Shown: positions 22,146 to 34,680 of the stretch, piece by piece
Layout of the letters: every line of letters begins with the position of its first letter
How positions within the stretch are numbered: the first letter of the stretch is position 1
Assembly: GCF_032854445.1 (NCBI RefSeq)
Contig: NC_088295.1
Location: 73,312,028 to 73,376,027 of the forward strand
From: Liolophura sinensis
Taxonomy: Eukaryota > Mollusca > Polyplacophora > Chitonida > Chitonidae
Length of the DNA stretch: 64,000 bases
Reading direction: 5' to 3'
Notes under the pieces: generated by a model
What the model was told of the DNA's origin: nothing
The model's database searches: none
What the model saw: only the letters and a program-made list of their open reading frames with translations
Translations under genes and position numbers: made by a program

Positions 22146-22785
22146 TGTTCATTGGTGACTGAAGACCTATTTTTATATTCTGGTCAAGTGTAGGAATAGG
22201 AACAGTGTTCATTCAATTATCCTGGTAGAATTTCTTTCACAGCTGACAGAATTTCGCTCACCGCCTACCTCAGCTTGTTTAAGTGGATTATCCCCATTTC
22301 TCTTGTTTTTGCTAAACTGTTACTAATACCCGGATTAACGGAAGGTGTGAAATCGTAAGCGTTAGCGGAATACACCGAATCCTGATGCAAATGGTGAAAT
22401 CACCACCCACCCACCCACCCCCCACCCCCAGCTCCCAACCACTCAGCCCAACACCTTCACCCCCCCCCCCCCTCAACCCCACCCCATGCTAGTGGAACGC
22501 TGATCTGTACCATCGACTGTCGTGTTCATCACTAAGATTATACACTTTAATGACCACATTGATCGAGGACAATAGTCACTATCAGCTATATTCCAATACC
22601 TGTGCTTGCTTGTCTGGGAGATAATGTGACAAAAACATGTTCAGAGTACACAAAAATGATAGTCCTGTTTTCGAATTTCACCATTAACTTTACGTGTAAT
22701 TAAAAAGTTTGGGAACTATTAAATCTGGACAATAGCATACATGAAATAGTCTGCTCTCGTTCTGAGAATGCAAGGTCAGTGCCCT
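22146..22785. repeat. No gene; C-rich low-complexity tract at 22,402-22,486
   Basis: Runs such as cccacccacccacc and a C12 run. On the - strand this is G-rich and could form G-quadruplexes. Nothing else recognised. Confidence 0.6.
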
Positions 22786-22920
22786 GTTTCAAAAAGATGT
22801 CGTACGTGTACGATTATGGCACATATAGGATAATGGTATCGTAATAATCACGTGCAAAATATCGTACGACAAATGTACGATAAAAAAGAAATGTCGTACG
22901 CCGCTTTGTGAAACTCTGCC
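22785..22920. mobile_element. MITE-like inverted-repeat element (copy 1)
   Basis: Left end tgtttcaaaaagatgtcgtacg is mirrored by cgtacgccgctttgtgaaac at the right. The inside is AT-rich and non-coding (gacaaatgtacgataaaaaa). A second member with the same internal motif and arms lies at 61,620-61,802. Confidence 0.65.
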
Positions 22921-24084
22921 TTATCTGATGGAGGGGAGGTAACTGTGCCTTGCGCATGGAGATGTGCTCAAGATATTGCAAAAAGATGATGTTGTTGTTG
23001 ATTGTTACTGTCTCGTCGAAAGAGTGTGTTTATAAAGCGGCCTTCCATCATATAGTAGGTGGTATTCATCCATTATTTGTTTTGATGTTGCAAGGACATG
23101 GTTCAATATTTACTCCGTGTTATATTTGAAATACTTTAGGATTTGTCGATTATTTTTGAATCTCATAATGCCTTTTCTCCTACGTGATGTTGATGTTCAT
23201 TCTTGATATTGATCACAAACACTCCACACAGAGTGCCCCTAGACGCCCCATCGCTGGTAGCTATTAGCGTGCTGCAGTGTACCCGACACATAATCCATGG
23301 GTATCACATCTCAAGTCTTGGACATGGTTCTCAACTGTTTTTATCACGTACTGGCAACAATGAATCCAAATAAAGTTTACCATTTCATCCAAACGTTACA
23401 GCTATTGGTTATTTATAGTTATGAAAACTTGTATTTCTGAATTTTCTGAGATCAGATGTATTAAAACAGTGCTGGACGGTGTTGTAGAAAACTTGCAAAG
23501 AACAGATGACCACAAATTAACGTAACACGAAACATATACTGCTCCAATGAAACTGTTTTTGTTGGATTTTTTCTGTTTGACCTCTGAAACGTGTAGTAAT
23601 ATTAGAGATTCTCTAATGCCCCGTGATTGTTTGCGAATATCATCGATTTCTACAATATTTTGACCAGATCACAACGCTTCGGTTTTTAGGCATCTATAAT
23701 GCTGCCTCACTGAAAAGCGTTTTTACGCATATATAATGCTGCCTCACTAAAAAGCCTTGTCAAAGACACAGGACATAACCTCCCAATCTGTCAAAAAATA
23801 CTGACACAAGATCGATCAGAACTTGGCCTGTTGCATTAGGCGAAGCCATAAATACTGAACTACTACTTCCCCCATATGACTCAGGTCAGGATTTAGCCCG
23901 GACAGGCTTCCAAGCAATTAACTATCCCTCTAGATATGACATATGGGCCCTGCAATTATCGACTTAGAAAGTCCGACTTTCGCTTATAAACAATTCAATC
24001 CTCACGAGTGCTCTAATGTACAAATGTATCATGACGATCGTTATTCTTTGATTTTGTCTCAAATGGGCTCGTAAAGTATCTGTT
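22921..24084. other. Intergenic, no gene recognised
   Basis: Only a small direct repeat is visible (tataatgctgcctcact at about 23,695 and 23,733). Confidence 0.5.
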
Positions 24085-24247
24085 TTGATTTATTTAATTA
24101 TTCGATTGGTGTTTTACGCCGTATTCAAGAATATTTCACTTATACGACGGCGGCCAACATTATGGTGGGTGGAAACCGGGCTGAGCCCGGGGGAAACCCA
24201 CGACCATCTGCAGGTTGCTGACAGACCTTCCCACGTACGATCGGACA
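24085..24247 (-). repeat. SINE, head missing
   Basis: Core and part of the body of the main SINE in reverse, without the tRNA-like head. Lies about 750 bases upstream of lectin locus B. Confidence 0.75.
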
Positions 24248-24768
24248 TATCTGTTTTGAAGTAATACACCCGAACTTATTAGACTGGTATAGCATACATC
24301 TGCTTCAATAACATACATGGACAGGGCCTTCAAGGTCATTGTATTTAACTTACCTCGGGGCTACAGGCGGTACAAGCATCTATGATTATTACATCACTTG
24401 GTGTTTTTCTTAACAGTTGTAATCAAATCAACTACAATATTTGTATTTAGACTTTCAAATTATTCACTGGCTACCAGTTCGAAATTTGGATGTCGTATCT
24501 AGAATATCAACTGTGTTCCTTACGAAACAGAAGACTGGCGAATGCTTTTTTTTTTTTATTCTTTTATTTATATTACTATTTCTCTCATATTCCTTTGTTC
24601 TTGAACCAAATAAAGAAATAAATATTCCTTTGAGAACTGGTGTTTAGGAGATTGTGAAGTATAGTCATCATCGGCTCGGAATGTGTTTAAAAGTGATATG
24701 TGAATGTCTGATTTGACGCTGACATGACGAATTAATAACATACAATTCCTTATAGGAGTAAGGTTAGA

Positions 24769-24776
24769 TATAAAAG
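24769..24776 (+). promoter_or_regulatory. Possible TATA box of lectin locus B
   Basis: tataaaag, a consensus match, 220 bases before the start codon at 24,996. No other core promoter signal was identified, and AT-rich sequence makes chance matches likely. Confidence 0.3.
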
Positions 24777-24995
24777 GTCAATGCGATGAAAGGTTTCATC
24801 GATCGCTTTTCCAGCCCATTGTCTGCTTCCTATAGAGCCTTTCCGGTATTTGGCTTTTCCATCATATCGTTTGTGAAGATGTTTGTCAAGTGTAAATAGA
24901 TGAATGAAATTGTCATTAAAGAAGAAGTATTGAGCAACACACGGCAATAAAAGGCACGTTCCTTGAACCATATGCACTTACGTCAGCGGAGAGCC

Positions 24996-27900
24996 ATGGG
25001 GAATCCGGTATTTACGGTATTTGCTGTTCTTATTCTCGCATATTGCCTACTGGAAGCATCAGAGGGTAAGTTAAATGTTTGATTGTATCTTTATCATGAC
25101 GTCCTCAGGGTGGAAAGATATGTGCCTCATTTGAAATGAAGGCAAAAGAATAAAAACTTCTCTGAACAACTGAATATTCTCTTAGTCTGCTTATGTGGAA
25201 GTAATTTACATCGTTGTTTCATTTCTTAATAACCAGATTATGTATTTTTAAAAATTGTTACTTCTATGATTTACTTAATATTCTTCAGGCGTTATCGCCA
25301 TGTACATGACAAATATATAACATGCCCAGTTTGTAAATTTATTTTAGCCAACAAAATATACGTTTACAGCAGTGGGTAAGCATGACAATATACATGTGGT
25401 GCCTCTTTGGGGTTCACTACACATAATTTCAAAGAGAAAGTTTCACATTATTTCAGAGGATTTGGATAAGTATCATGCCAAAATTATGTTTAAATTCGTC
25501 GGGTGTCTTGGGGTATTCCTGAGATAAGCAGATTAAACGCTGGTTTTAATCAACCCACATTGAATAAATATTCACAAGATTTAAGATTTGAGATATGAAT
25601 TAAAATTGGTGTGAATTTTCAGGAGTTTTTTTTGCTTGCTGTGCATGGCTGCGGTTTGCGGCCAATGTTTGGGTATTTTGAGGGGGCGAAGAGAGGGTGT
25701 GAAAATTGATGTCGTCAAATAATAGGGTCTCACTCTACGGATTTACCGTTGAATGTCAGCAGAAGTCTGGTATTGTTGTAGTCCATGTGGCCTGAAAAAT
25801 CCATCTACTCTGTTTAGATATCCTCATAAAGGCATTATACTCGGTAACAAGGTGAAAGACACTATTGCAAATGGATACAAGGTCTTTGTCCATTTGTTTC
25901 TAGGACTGTCTTTGTCTTTTGATGAAAACGGTTTCATAACATAGTACACGATTTGGACACTTGGATACTGATTTTATTCATTCACCTCGAGCATTCCTTG
26001 CCTTTTCCAACACCACTGAAAACCGTTGACTGCCTCTCTTTGCGTGAATCCGTCCTAATTACTTACTTAATATAGCTTTTTACGTTCTTTGAATGCCTGT
26101 GTTAGACGGCGGTTAGGGAATTAGCCTGCGATATTTGATGCGAAACGTCCATGTTTGTTTCAACGCATAGATTAATTTAAAGTTTAAGCTCTAATGAGCC
26201 TACAGTTTTATGTCTGGCTTTCCCCATAAATCGGAGAAATTTAAGTATGTGAACCCGTCTTCAACTCTTTCATCAGTTACTGTTCAATGTAGAGAAAGTA
26301 CAATTCACGCCAGTTGTACAACAAAGAACAATTAAGTCTGTAATCCAAGACTACTTTATCACTAGAAATGTATATTACAAAGTAACACCACAAAGCAGTA
26401 CGATATAATTAAAGACGTGTCGCACAGGGAGCAAATCTAGATTGGCTATGATAGTGTGATAGTTGGCAAATGGTCACACGTATAACAGGTGAAATACGGC
26501 CTCTTCTCACTTTACCTCGGTCAGGATTTTATTTAAGTGGCATCATAAAACTGGCCTACTTTCTGTTCAAATGATCTAATTGATCAAAACCTTTATGAGA
26601 AAACATATTGAACGTTTCTAATTACTACTTTATAATATTCCTCTAAACATTTCTAACCAATCAAAAAATTGCTTTCAGTTCTTTAGTGGGAGTTATAGTA
26701 TTTATTTATTTATTTATTTATTTATTTATTTTAAATGAATGACCACATCTGGTCACAGAGAAGTGCTAAATTCGAATTAATGCAAGATGTCTTATATCTT
26801 CCAGTGGCTGCCGCCGATTGTCCTGTTTCATGGACAAAACATGGGGGATTATGCTACAAGCAGATGACGGAGCCTAAAAGCTACACGAATGCTCGCTGTG
26901 AGTGTGCAAAACATGGTGCTATTGTGGCCACCCTCAGCACGCCTGCAAAAACAGACTTCATAAACACCTGGGTGAATGGAACCATGGATAATTACGTGTT
27001 AGGAGCAGACAGACTCAGAGGTATACTGTTGTCTTTTCCCCGATTAAAACTTGGCTTGAGCCTACAGAAAAAACACTCCCGAAGGTCCCCTAGAAATGAA
27101 GAAAACTTCCTTATTTATTTATTTACTTATTTGAACGCCGAACTCAAGAATATTTCACTTATACGACGGCGGCCCGCATTCTGGTGGTTGGAAACCGAGC
27201 AAAGCCCAGGGGAAACCCATTACCATAGCCAGCATAACATGTTCAGCTCAGTCCGTCAGGGGCTTATCGAAGTGGTGATAAAGTACGAAACCCACCTGTA
27301 CACAATCTTGTTATCCTCAGTTTATCAGAATTGGTTTAATTAACTAAGACGTATAGCAACACACATCTGAGACCGGTCTGCGTGTTCTTACAATTCTTGT
27401 CTTTATTCGGTGCTAGTAAGTGTCGCTATTTTTTACGGGGTGGCCTTAGGGATTTAGTAAATTATCGCGCTCTCACAACATGTGGACTGTGATTGATGAC
27501 AATAATTAGTCGACGACGCTTGTGTGACCTTTCGCGCAGCCTAACATTAGTTCAAAACCACTTGTCTCAAACAAAACATCCTCGGTACATCGGTTTCTTC
27601 CGCACATTATAAAACGTATGTTATAGGTGAAAAATTGTTGAGTATGGCGTTTAACAACAATCAAATGATGTTTTACGCCGCACTCACGTTATTTAAATAG
27701 GATCTTTAAGCTTAGTTTTCGATTTTAGAATTTAAATTGTGTCTTCCTCATCGATATTGTTTGAAGACAAATGTGTTCAAGGTTAAACTTCCAGTGCAAA
27801 AATATGAACATTGTGGAGAGGTTTTAAATTTTGACTTTAGTCAGACATGGTTTTGTGGATTTGGCTCCTGGACATATTGCAACCGCAAATTGAAAACGAC

Positions 27901-29090
27901 AATAACCAAAAGTCATGAAAGGGTAATCATTATCAAGCTCATTGTTTTGGAACTTTGGCCTGGAACATCATGGTTGACGCCTAGTTTCGATACCTAGATT
28001 CCGGATAAAAACTTAAGAATCCCGTTTAAGAAGATGCTCTAAAAAGATAAACACTACATAATACTGTTTGATTTTCCTTGGCAGATGATTGGTATGTGTG
28101 GATGGACGGTGTGCCCGTGGAAAACCGAACCATTATCTGGGGAGTACGTCAACCGGATAACTTCCTGAATGAAGAATCGTGTCTATATTATATGATAAAA
28201 CACACTTGGGGTGACAAAGATACCTTGGACAGACATTACGTGTATGACCTTTTATGTAGCCATGTCACGGCCTATATCTGTGAAAAGATCGCATCAGGTA
28301 ATATTCACATGTGTATATGTAATAGCCAGACACCGATTTGCTATTTAAACTCAATATTGGACATCATAAGATGGCCATTATCACGATACAATAATAATTG
28401 GTCCAGTATGAGTAATACATAGCTTTTTTTGGCGTGGATCGATAATTCTTTGTATTCAACCGGAATAATGAACAAAGCTGATCATGATCTGGTTGCAACT
28501 GTAATTCTTTTCAGACTCACATTTTCTTTGGACAAGTATAATTAATTGAATAAACAATGAATAATGGAACATATAGCCGGATTTCTCACATATTATAAAA
28601 GCCTGTCTCAATCTATGTTTGGAAATACACCATGAAGGCAGTACCAAAAGGCAGTGCTCCTTTGGTAGAGTTCCTTTTGCGGAGACTATATTACCTTGTG
28701 TTGGAATCCCATATGATCTCGCATCACGATTTTCTGATGTAAAAATAAAAACATTCTTTCCAGTCTTTCAAAGAATAAGATCCGACAAAAGTCGTGAGAT
28801 GTGAAACAATTTCGTTTGTTTGTAAATAAATCTATTACTTACTTGCAGATAACCTGAAATCTGATCGCCTGTGGAAGCAGCGGAGTAAAGAGGCTAGTTA
28901 CCCGGACAATGCGATATCTCAACACACGCTGTCGTCTAAACTTCTGTGCGCAGCCCAGTGCATGCAAAACTGTTTATGTTACAGCTTTAGTTATAAGGCT
29001 CTCAACAGAAGCTGTCTTCTGTATAACGCCTACTATCGCAGACTTAGCGGCAGTCCCGTGAGTGATAAAAAAAGTGTCTTGTACGACTGA
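24996..29090 (+). CDS. Secreted C-type lectin with C-terminal PAN-like domain, QPD type (locus B)
   Basis: Four exons: 24,996-25,065, 26,805-27,020, 28,085-28,297 and 28,849-29,090. All junctions are phase 1 with GT-AG borders, and together they give 246 codons plus stop. Exon 1 is a signal peptide (hydrophobic FAVLILAYCLLEA). Exon 2 is the first half of the lectin domain (DCPVSWTKHGGLCYKQ, CECAKHGAIVATLSTP). Exon 3 is the second half: DDWYVWMDG, then RQPDNF-x3-ESC, then YICEK. QPD usually goes with galactose-type binding, but the second calcium motif WND is replaced by VYD, so sugar binding is uncertain. Exon 4 is a cysteine-rich PAN/apple-like module (CAAQCMQNCLCYSF, then CLLY). The product is probably secreted and may recognise glycans in immunity or adhesion. 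Exon borders were placed by phase agreement with locus C. Introns hold a SINE and the left end of the segmental duplication. Confidence 0.85.
25066..26804 (+). other. Intron 1 of lectin locus B
   Basis: No embedded gene. The stretch near 25,945-26,060 (gatttggacacttggatactg) resembles about 866-960 of locus A. A TTTA run of about eight units lies at 26,700-26,732, shortly before exon 2. Confidence 0.6.
27108..27235 (-). repeat. Partial SINE in intron 2 of lectin locus B
   Basis: Core of the main SINE with a TTTA tail, related to the fragment at 1-85 in locus A. Confidence 0.7.
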
Positions 29091-30104
29091 GTACAGTGAG
29101 GAAATATTGTGACAACGTGGTCCATAAATCCCCGATTCTGAGCCAATTCCAAACTTATCCTGTGGATTGAATACTTCGTATATACAGACAGTTTTAGTAG
29201 GACACCAATGGAGGAAGACTGGCCGGCTAAAACAAGTCAGTCCTATCGGTTCCCATAAGGTTATACATTCACAGTCCCTGACCTCTGATCCTCAAAATGC
29301 AACTTCTCCTTCGCTGATTCAGGGGAGGTAATTTCTGTAACGCATGTAGATGAGCTCTGGAATAAGATGATGTCTCACAAAAATCGGCTACTGCTTGGTA
29401 ATCGACTACACCTGTTGGTCAAGAGGCTTGGGCGATTGACATGTATTGCTGGCGATTTGATGCCTGACTCTAAGGTCGCTGGTTCGAAACCCGCAGCCAT
29501 CTTTCAGCACTAGAATCTGTGCTATATTTAAAAAAGTGTAATCCCTGATAGCGATAACTCTGTTAATTAATCATTTTGAGGTTGCACGGACACATTCTAC
29601 ATCTTCGTTATTTTATAGGTTTATTTCTACACACTTTAATGCAAACTCCGTCAAATGGAAATACATAACTAAATGTCATAAAAAGAAATAAAAGTATAAC
29701 ACAGAAGTTACGTGTACTGAACGGAGAAAGTCATCGTTTACACGATTTTGTTCCTTACATATAATATGTATGTACAAGTAATATGACTTTCCCAAATGTA
29801 CCCTAATATTTTTTTATTTTTTTTATTTTTGCCATGAGTTAAGAAGGTAAGATATAATTGCATGTTTGCAATAAGTTATACAGTTCTTCGGAATATTGAT
29901 ATACACATGATTTACTTTGATCGCTTTTGTGTCCGGAACTCACCGTTAAATTCCATATAGGGTATTTTGATCGATCAGTTATAAGTGCACTTTCTGAAGA
30001 TCCCCCGTATCTTTTATTCATTCTATATCGTTATGACATAAATTCTTTGACAAATGCACATTATTCAATTTAAAAAACTAATGAACACAATGATCAAACT
30101 GTAG
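29091..30104. other. 3' flank of lectin locus B, no gene
   Basis: Parallels 2,451-4,349 except for the copy A-specific block. A tRNA-like piece at 29,415-29,500 (ggttcgaaacc B box) remains of the repeat that is longer in copy A. Confidence 0.6.
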
Positions 30105-30480
30105 TCAATTTATTTACTTATTTGAATGTTGCTGAACGCCACACTGAAGAATTTTTCATTTATATTAAGGCGGTCAATATTATGGGTGGAAGAAACTCAA
30201 GTGTCAGCAGGCTAAACCATAGACCTCTAGTAAGCCACTTACGAACTTCCCCACATGTGAGCTTCATGTATGTACGTCGTTTTGGTGGAAGACAAGTGGT
30301 CTTCAACGAAAGTTCGTGTGCTCAAATCGCCACACGGGCACCGTCGACCGTTTATTATCACCGATGCCGTACACGCGCTGAGATCTACAGATCCTTGACC
30401 AGGCCCGGTTTTGAACCCTCATTTCGTGGGTCTCAGCGATTTAAAGACAAGTGCCTGTAACCACTTGACCAAGCGCTCTA
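30105..30480 (-). repeat. Third-family SINE with Leu-tRNA-like head (copy B)
   Basis: Duplicate of 4,350-4,690. On the - strand the head reads gcgcttggtcaagtggttac with B box ggttcaaaacc. This copy keeps about 35 bases near 30,330-30,365 that copy A lacks. Confidence 0.65.
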
Positions 30481-31407
30481 GTCAAATGCTTACTTCTCGG
30501 AACTGACGAATCTTTAACGAATGAGTGATTATGGCTTAGCACCACTGTCTGTTCTAGGTGCCTACTGTTTTATCTAGAAGTAACACAATAAAGATCGAAA
30601 ACTTATCGTTGATTTGCGGTTGGCCGTAGGTGATTCAAAAGGGCCAATCAGTACGTTTTCACACTTTACTATTTAACTGTTTCCTATTCTGTTTAATATA
30701 CAACAACATAACTTGCTTAATGTATAACTCTTTCCAAACTCTATAACCAGTCACCAATGTTATCACCATCTGACAATGTTGACGGTGGGGCTACAAACGA
30801 ATCGTAGTCGATATACCTACATGCTAAGCCAGACAATACTAAAGGGTCCACAGCATCCAAACTGACACAATATTCACCTCTTTTATCCAACAACAAAAAA
30901 TTGACATCATCTGACTCCAGGAGGCTGGTCTACAATCGAATCGTCGTCGAATCGTCTCCTGGCTCGCACAGGCAATATTCTGGTTTATGTGTCTTTCGGG
31001 CCTGTGATTTCATTTTTTTTTTCGTCGACGTTTTTGTAACTTTTTGAGATGTAGCCATGAGCTAGTAGTGACATGTAGTGAGAGACAGAAATTTGTGTTT
31101 TGCAACAGATTGTCGGCGCTTTTCGGAGTGAAGATTTGAGCTTCGATCAGCAATTTCCTCGCTAGAATTCTTTAAACGACATCTGACTATTTCAGAAATT
31201 CAGGCCTATTGATTTGACATAGAATTAGTAGATACGTGGACACCTATTTGCTCTTTGGATGCTTCGTCAACTGTCCTTGATTTCCCAAAGCGTATATCTT
31301 GTGTATCTTAATATACCAGCATCGTTGTTTTACTGAACGATCGTTACAAACATTGTCATTCGCAAACTACTCTGTTCTGAAGCAGAAACTGAAAACCATT
31401 CATTTCC

Positions 31408-31513
31408 CCCAGGCTCTGCCCGATTTCCTCCCAACATAATGCTGGCTGCCGTCATATAAGCGACATATTCTTGAGTCGGGCGTAAAACATCAAGCACTAA
31501 TAAATAGATAAGA
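31408..31513 (+). repeat. 5'-truncated SINE (copy B)
   Basis: Duplicate of 5,458-5,571. Confidence 0.75.
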
Positions 31514-31748
31514 AAAATAAGACAAACATCCGTGAAGACTCCTTGGAATTATTGGAACTGCAGACAGTTCTGATAGGTGAATAATCTTGTTGACTTCGAC
31601 TCACTGGTGCTCCATCCCTAATCGCCATTCACTAATTAACCTTCAGTTAGAAGTTACGAGATAAAACTTGTAACTTGTAACTTCAAAGTAGAATAAGTTT
31701 TCCTATTCTAGTTTGAAGTTACATGTTGAACTTATACTTCTAACTAAA

Positions 31749-32013
31749 CGGGGGCTTCCGTGGCTCAGTCGGTTTGCGCTCTAGCGCAGCGTAATGACCC
31801 AGGAGCCTCTCACCAATGCGGTCGCTGTGAGTTCAAGTCCAGCTCATGCTGGCTTCCTCTCCGGCCGTAAGAAGGTCTGCCAGCAACCTGCGGATGATCG
31901 TGGGTTTCCCCCGGGCTGTGCCCGATTTCCACCCACCATAATGCTGGCCGCCGTCGAATAAGTGAAATATTCTTGAGTACGGCGTAAAACACCAATCAAA
32001 TAAATAAATAAAT
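31749..32013 (+). repeat. Complete SINE specific to copy B, with 9-bp target duplication
   Basis: Head (tggctcagtcggtttgcgc), body, core and aataaataaataaat tail. It is flanked by ctaactaaa at 31,740-31,748 and 32,014-32,022. Copy A has the empty site cttctaactagaggtctcta near 5,785-5,804. Confidence 0.9.
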
Positions 32014-32409
32014 CTAACTAAAGGTCTCTAATTGATTACTACTGAACGCCATGCCCAGGGAATTTTCAACAACGACAACACGAGTTCTTTAATATTTGTG
32101 TCAGCAAAGACATTATAAAATCTGAAAGACAGCATTCCTTCCCACCGATCACGGCATTATATTCTTGGCTTCCCACCAATCTCGGCATTATGTTCTTGGC
32201 TTTCCACCAATCACGGCATTATGTTCTTGGCCTCCCACCAATCACAGCATTTTGTTCTTGGTCTCCCACCATTCACGGAATTATTATTGACAAGGAGCAC
32301 GCCATCCGATTTACTGTAGTTTATAGATATTGTTACGCCCCAAGAAGAAACCTCAGAAACTTGTTTCTTTTGTTGTTGTTAATGTTAGACACATCCTACA
32401 CTGCATATT

Positions 32410-32505
32410 ATATCATTTATTTATTTGATTGGTGTTTTACGCCGTACTCGGGGGAAATCCGCAGGTTGCTGTAAGACCTTCCCACGTACGCCCAGAGAGG
32501 TATAT
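32410..32505 (-). repeat. SINE with internal deletion (copy B)
   Basis: Duplicate of 6,160-6,325 but the core between cgtactc and gggggaaatc is missing. Confidence 0.7.
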
Positions 32506-32664
32506 TATATTGGAAAGACAAACCAATGGCTTAACATATAAATTAATAAAATCCAGGGTATTTGGAAGAAGCACTATCAGTTATAAATTATACACAAGAA
32601 CACTTTCCCTTATGTCAGTTCCATCGGTTTAACTACAGAACATTCTTCGGTAAGGTTGTAATTA

Positions 32665-33430
32665 AGCACACTTTCCGGTACAGTTTTAATTCATCACACT
32701 TACCGGACCAGTTTTACTTCATCAGACTTTCCGGTGCAGTTTTACTTCATCAGACTTTCCGTTGCAGTTTCATTTCATCACACTTACCGGAACAGTTTTA
32801 GTTCATCACACTTGCCGGTACAGTTTAAATTCATTACACTTACCGGGGTAGTTTTAATTCATCACACTTACCGGAGCAGTTTTAATTCATCACAATTTCC
32901 GGTACAGTTTTAACTCATCACACTTACCGGAGCAGTTTTAATTCATCACACTCGCCGGAGCAGTTTCCATTCATCACACTTACCGGAACAGTTTTAATTC
33001 CTCACAATTTCCGGTGCAGTTTTACTTCATCAGACTTTCCGGTGCAGTTTTCATTCATCACACCTACCGGTGCAGTTTTACTTCATCAGACTTACCGGGG
33101 TAGTTTTAATTTATCACACTTACCGGAACAGTTTTAGTTCATCACACTTACTGGAGCAGTTTTAGTTCATCACACTTACTGGAGCAGTTTTAATTCATCA
33201 CACATACCGGAGCAGTTTTAATTCAAAACACTTTCCGGTATAGTTTTAACTCATCACACTTACCGGAGCAGTTTTAATTCATCACACTCGCCGGAGCAGT
33301 TTCCATTCATCACACTTACCGGAGCAGTTTTAATTCCTCACAATTTCCGGTGCAGTTTTACTTCATCAGACTTTCCGGTGCAGTTTTCATTCATCACACC
33401 TACCGGAGCAGTTTTAATTCATCACACTTT
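32665..33430. repeat. 28-bp minisatellite, long allele (copy B)
   Basis: About 27 head-to-tail units of 28 bases (gcagttttaattcatcacac plus cttaccgg-type spacer), with alternating variants (ttaccgg, tttccgg, tcgccgg). Copy A holds about ten. The variant order suggests blocks of several units were copied together. Confidence 0.85.
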
Positions 33431-33599
33431 CCGGGGAAGATGATATTAACCACACAATCTACTGTAACATTTCCCACCTGAGAGTCCGGAGATCGTTTCC
33501 CCCATCTTTGTCCTGTCGGATTTCGCTACCACACTTTTTCCTGGTCCAGTTGTAACACCACAGTAAGCCTATACTGTCCGCAAATGTTTATCTGCAGAC

Positions 33600-34680
33600 A
33601 ATTTTCAGTACAGTCTGCGCGGTTCTGTTGCACCACACAAGATACTGTGATATTTTCACCCTTGCGAGTTCGGAAATGCTTAGATACAGCCATTTTCCAG
33701 TACAGTCTTCCTGGTCCAGTTGTATATATTCATTTATTTGATCGGTGTTTTATGCCGTACTCAAGAATGCGTCACTTATACGACGGCAGTGGTCCAATTG
33801 TAACCACACAGGACACTATGATGATTTCGCTCCCGCGGGTCCAGAAATGCTTACCTACAACAAATTTTCCAGTACAGTAGTAATCATACAGTGTATTGTG
33901 ATGATTTCACTCCTGTGACTTCGAAAATGCTTACCTACAGCCATTTTCCAGAACAGTCTCCATGGTCCAGTTGTAACCATACAACATACTGTGATGATTT
34001 TACTCCTGCAGGTCAGGAAATGCCTAGCTCCAACAATTTTCAAGTGCAATTGTAAACACACAGTATACTGTGATGGTTTCCCTCACGTGTTTCCCGACAG
34101 GTTTAGGGACAGTCCCATTCCCGTTACAGCTGTAACCACATAATACATACATGTAGAACTGGTTTCTCTTATGCCTCATCCCTGATGAGTTAAACCAATT
34201 ATATATCATAGATTTTCCCCAGGAAAGTTCTGGTGAGTTCTTGTTACTACATCTGTAATCCCAATCTGTAAGTTCTGACGTGTGCAAAAATATTCCTACT
34301 ATGACCACAACAGCTACAATTAAATCGTTTCTCTCCAGTTTGAGCGCTTATGTTTACAAATAATTTGCAATTACTTGGACACATTTAGTCACATTGGGTG
34401 CATTTAAATGGCTTCTCTATTGTGTGATCTTGGTCGTATCCATTGCCACACAGCCTGTTTTGTGATGTATCGCAAGCTTCCTCAGTGAAAACCCCGTGGT
34501 TTTCGCCACTGGAAGAGTGTAGAGTCGTCATAAAGTTCTCTACAATGAAGCCGTAATCATCAATGTTTTCTCCTTTATACGCCACATGAACAACAAGAGG
34601 AGCTGTGTGAGGAATTCTGGAGCTCCGGATGCTGACCATAGTTATTCTCGTCAGCTGCAAATAATGATTCCTCTTTTATA
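33600..34680 (-). pseudogene. Decayed C2H2 zinc-finger gene (copy B)
   Basis: The frame 34,385-34,660 ends with HTIEKPFKCTQCD and a stop, as in copy A. After the stop, further finger pieces remain (QTGEKRFNCSCCGHS, then AHVRTY). Units of about 84 bases follow at 33,640-34,060. Upstream on the - strand a motif KEESLFAADEN recurs (34,650-34,690 and, past the Tc1 element, 36,290-36,480 as KEEPLFTADE and KEETLTADEN), a repeated acidic segment of the same lost protein. Confidence 0.6.

Noticed and set aside
32665..33430. Possible CRISPR-like array (28-bp repeats)
   Set aside because: Units are directly tandem, without unique spacers, in animal DNA.
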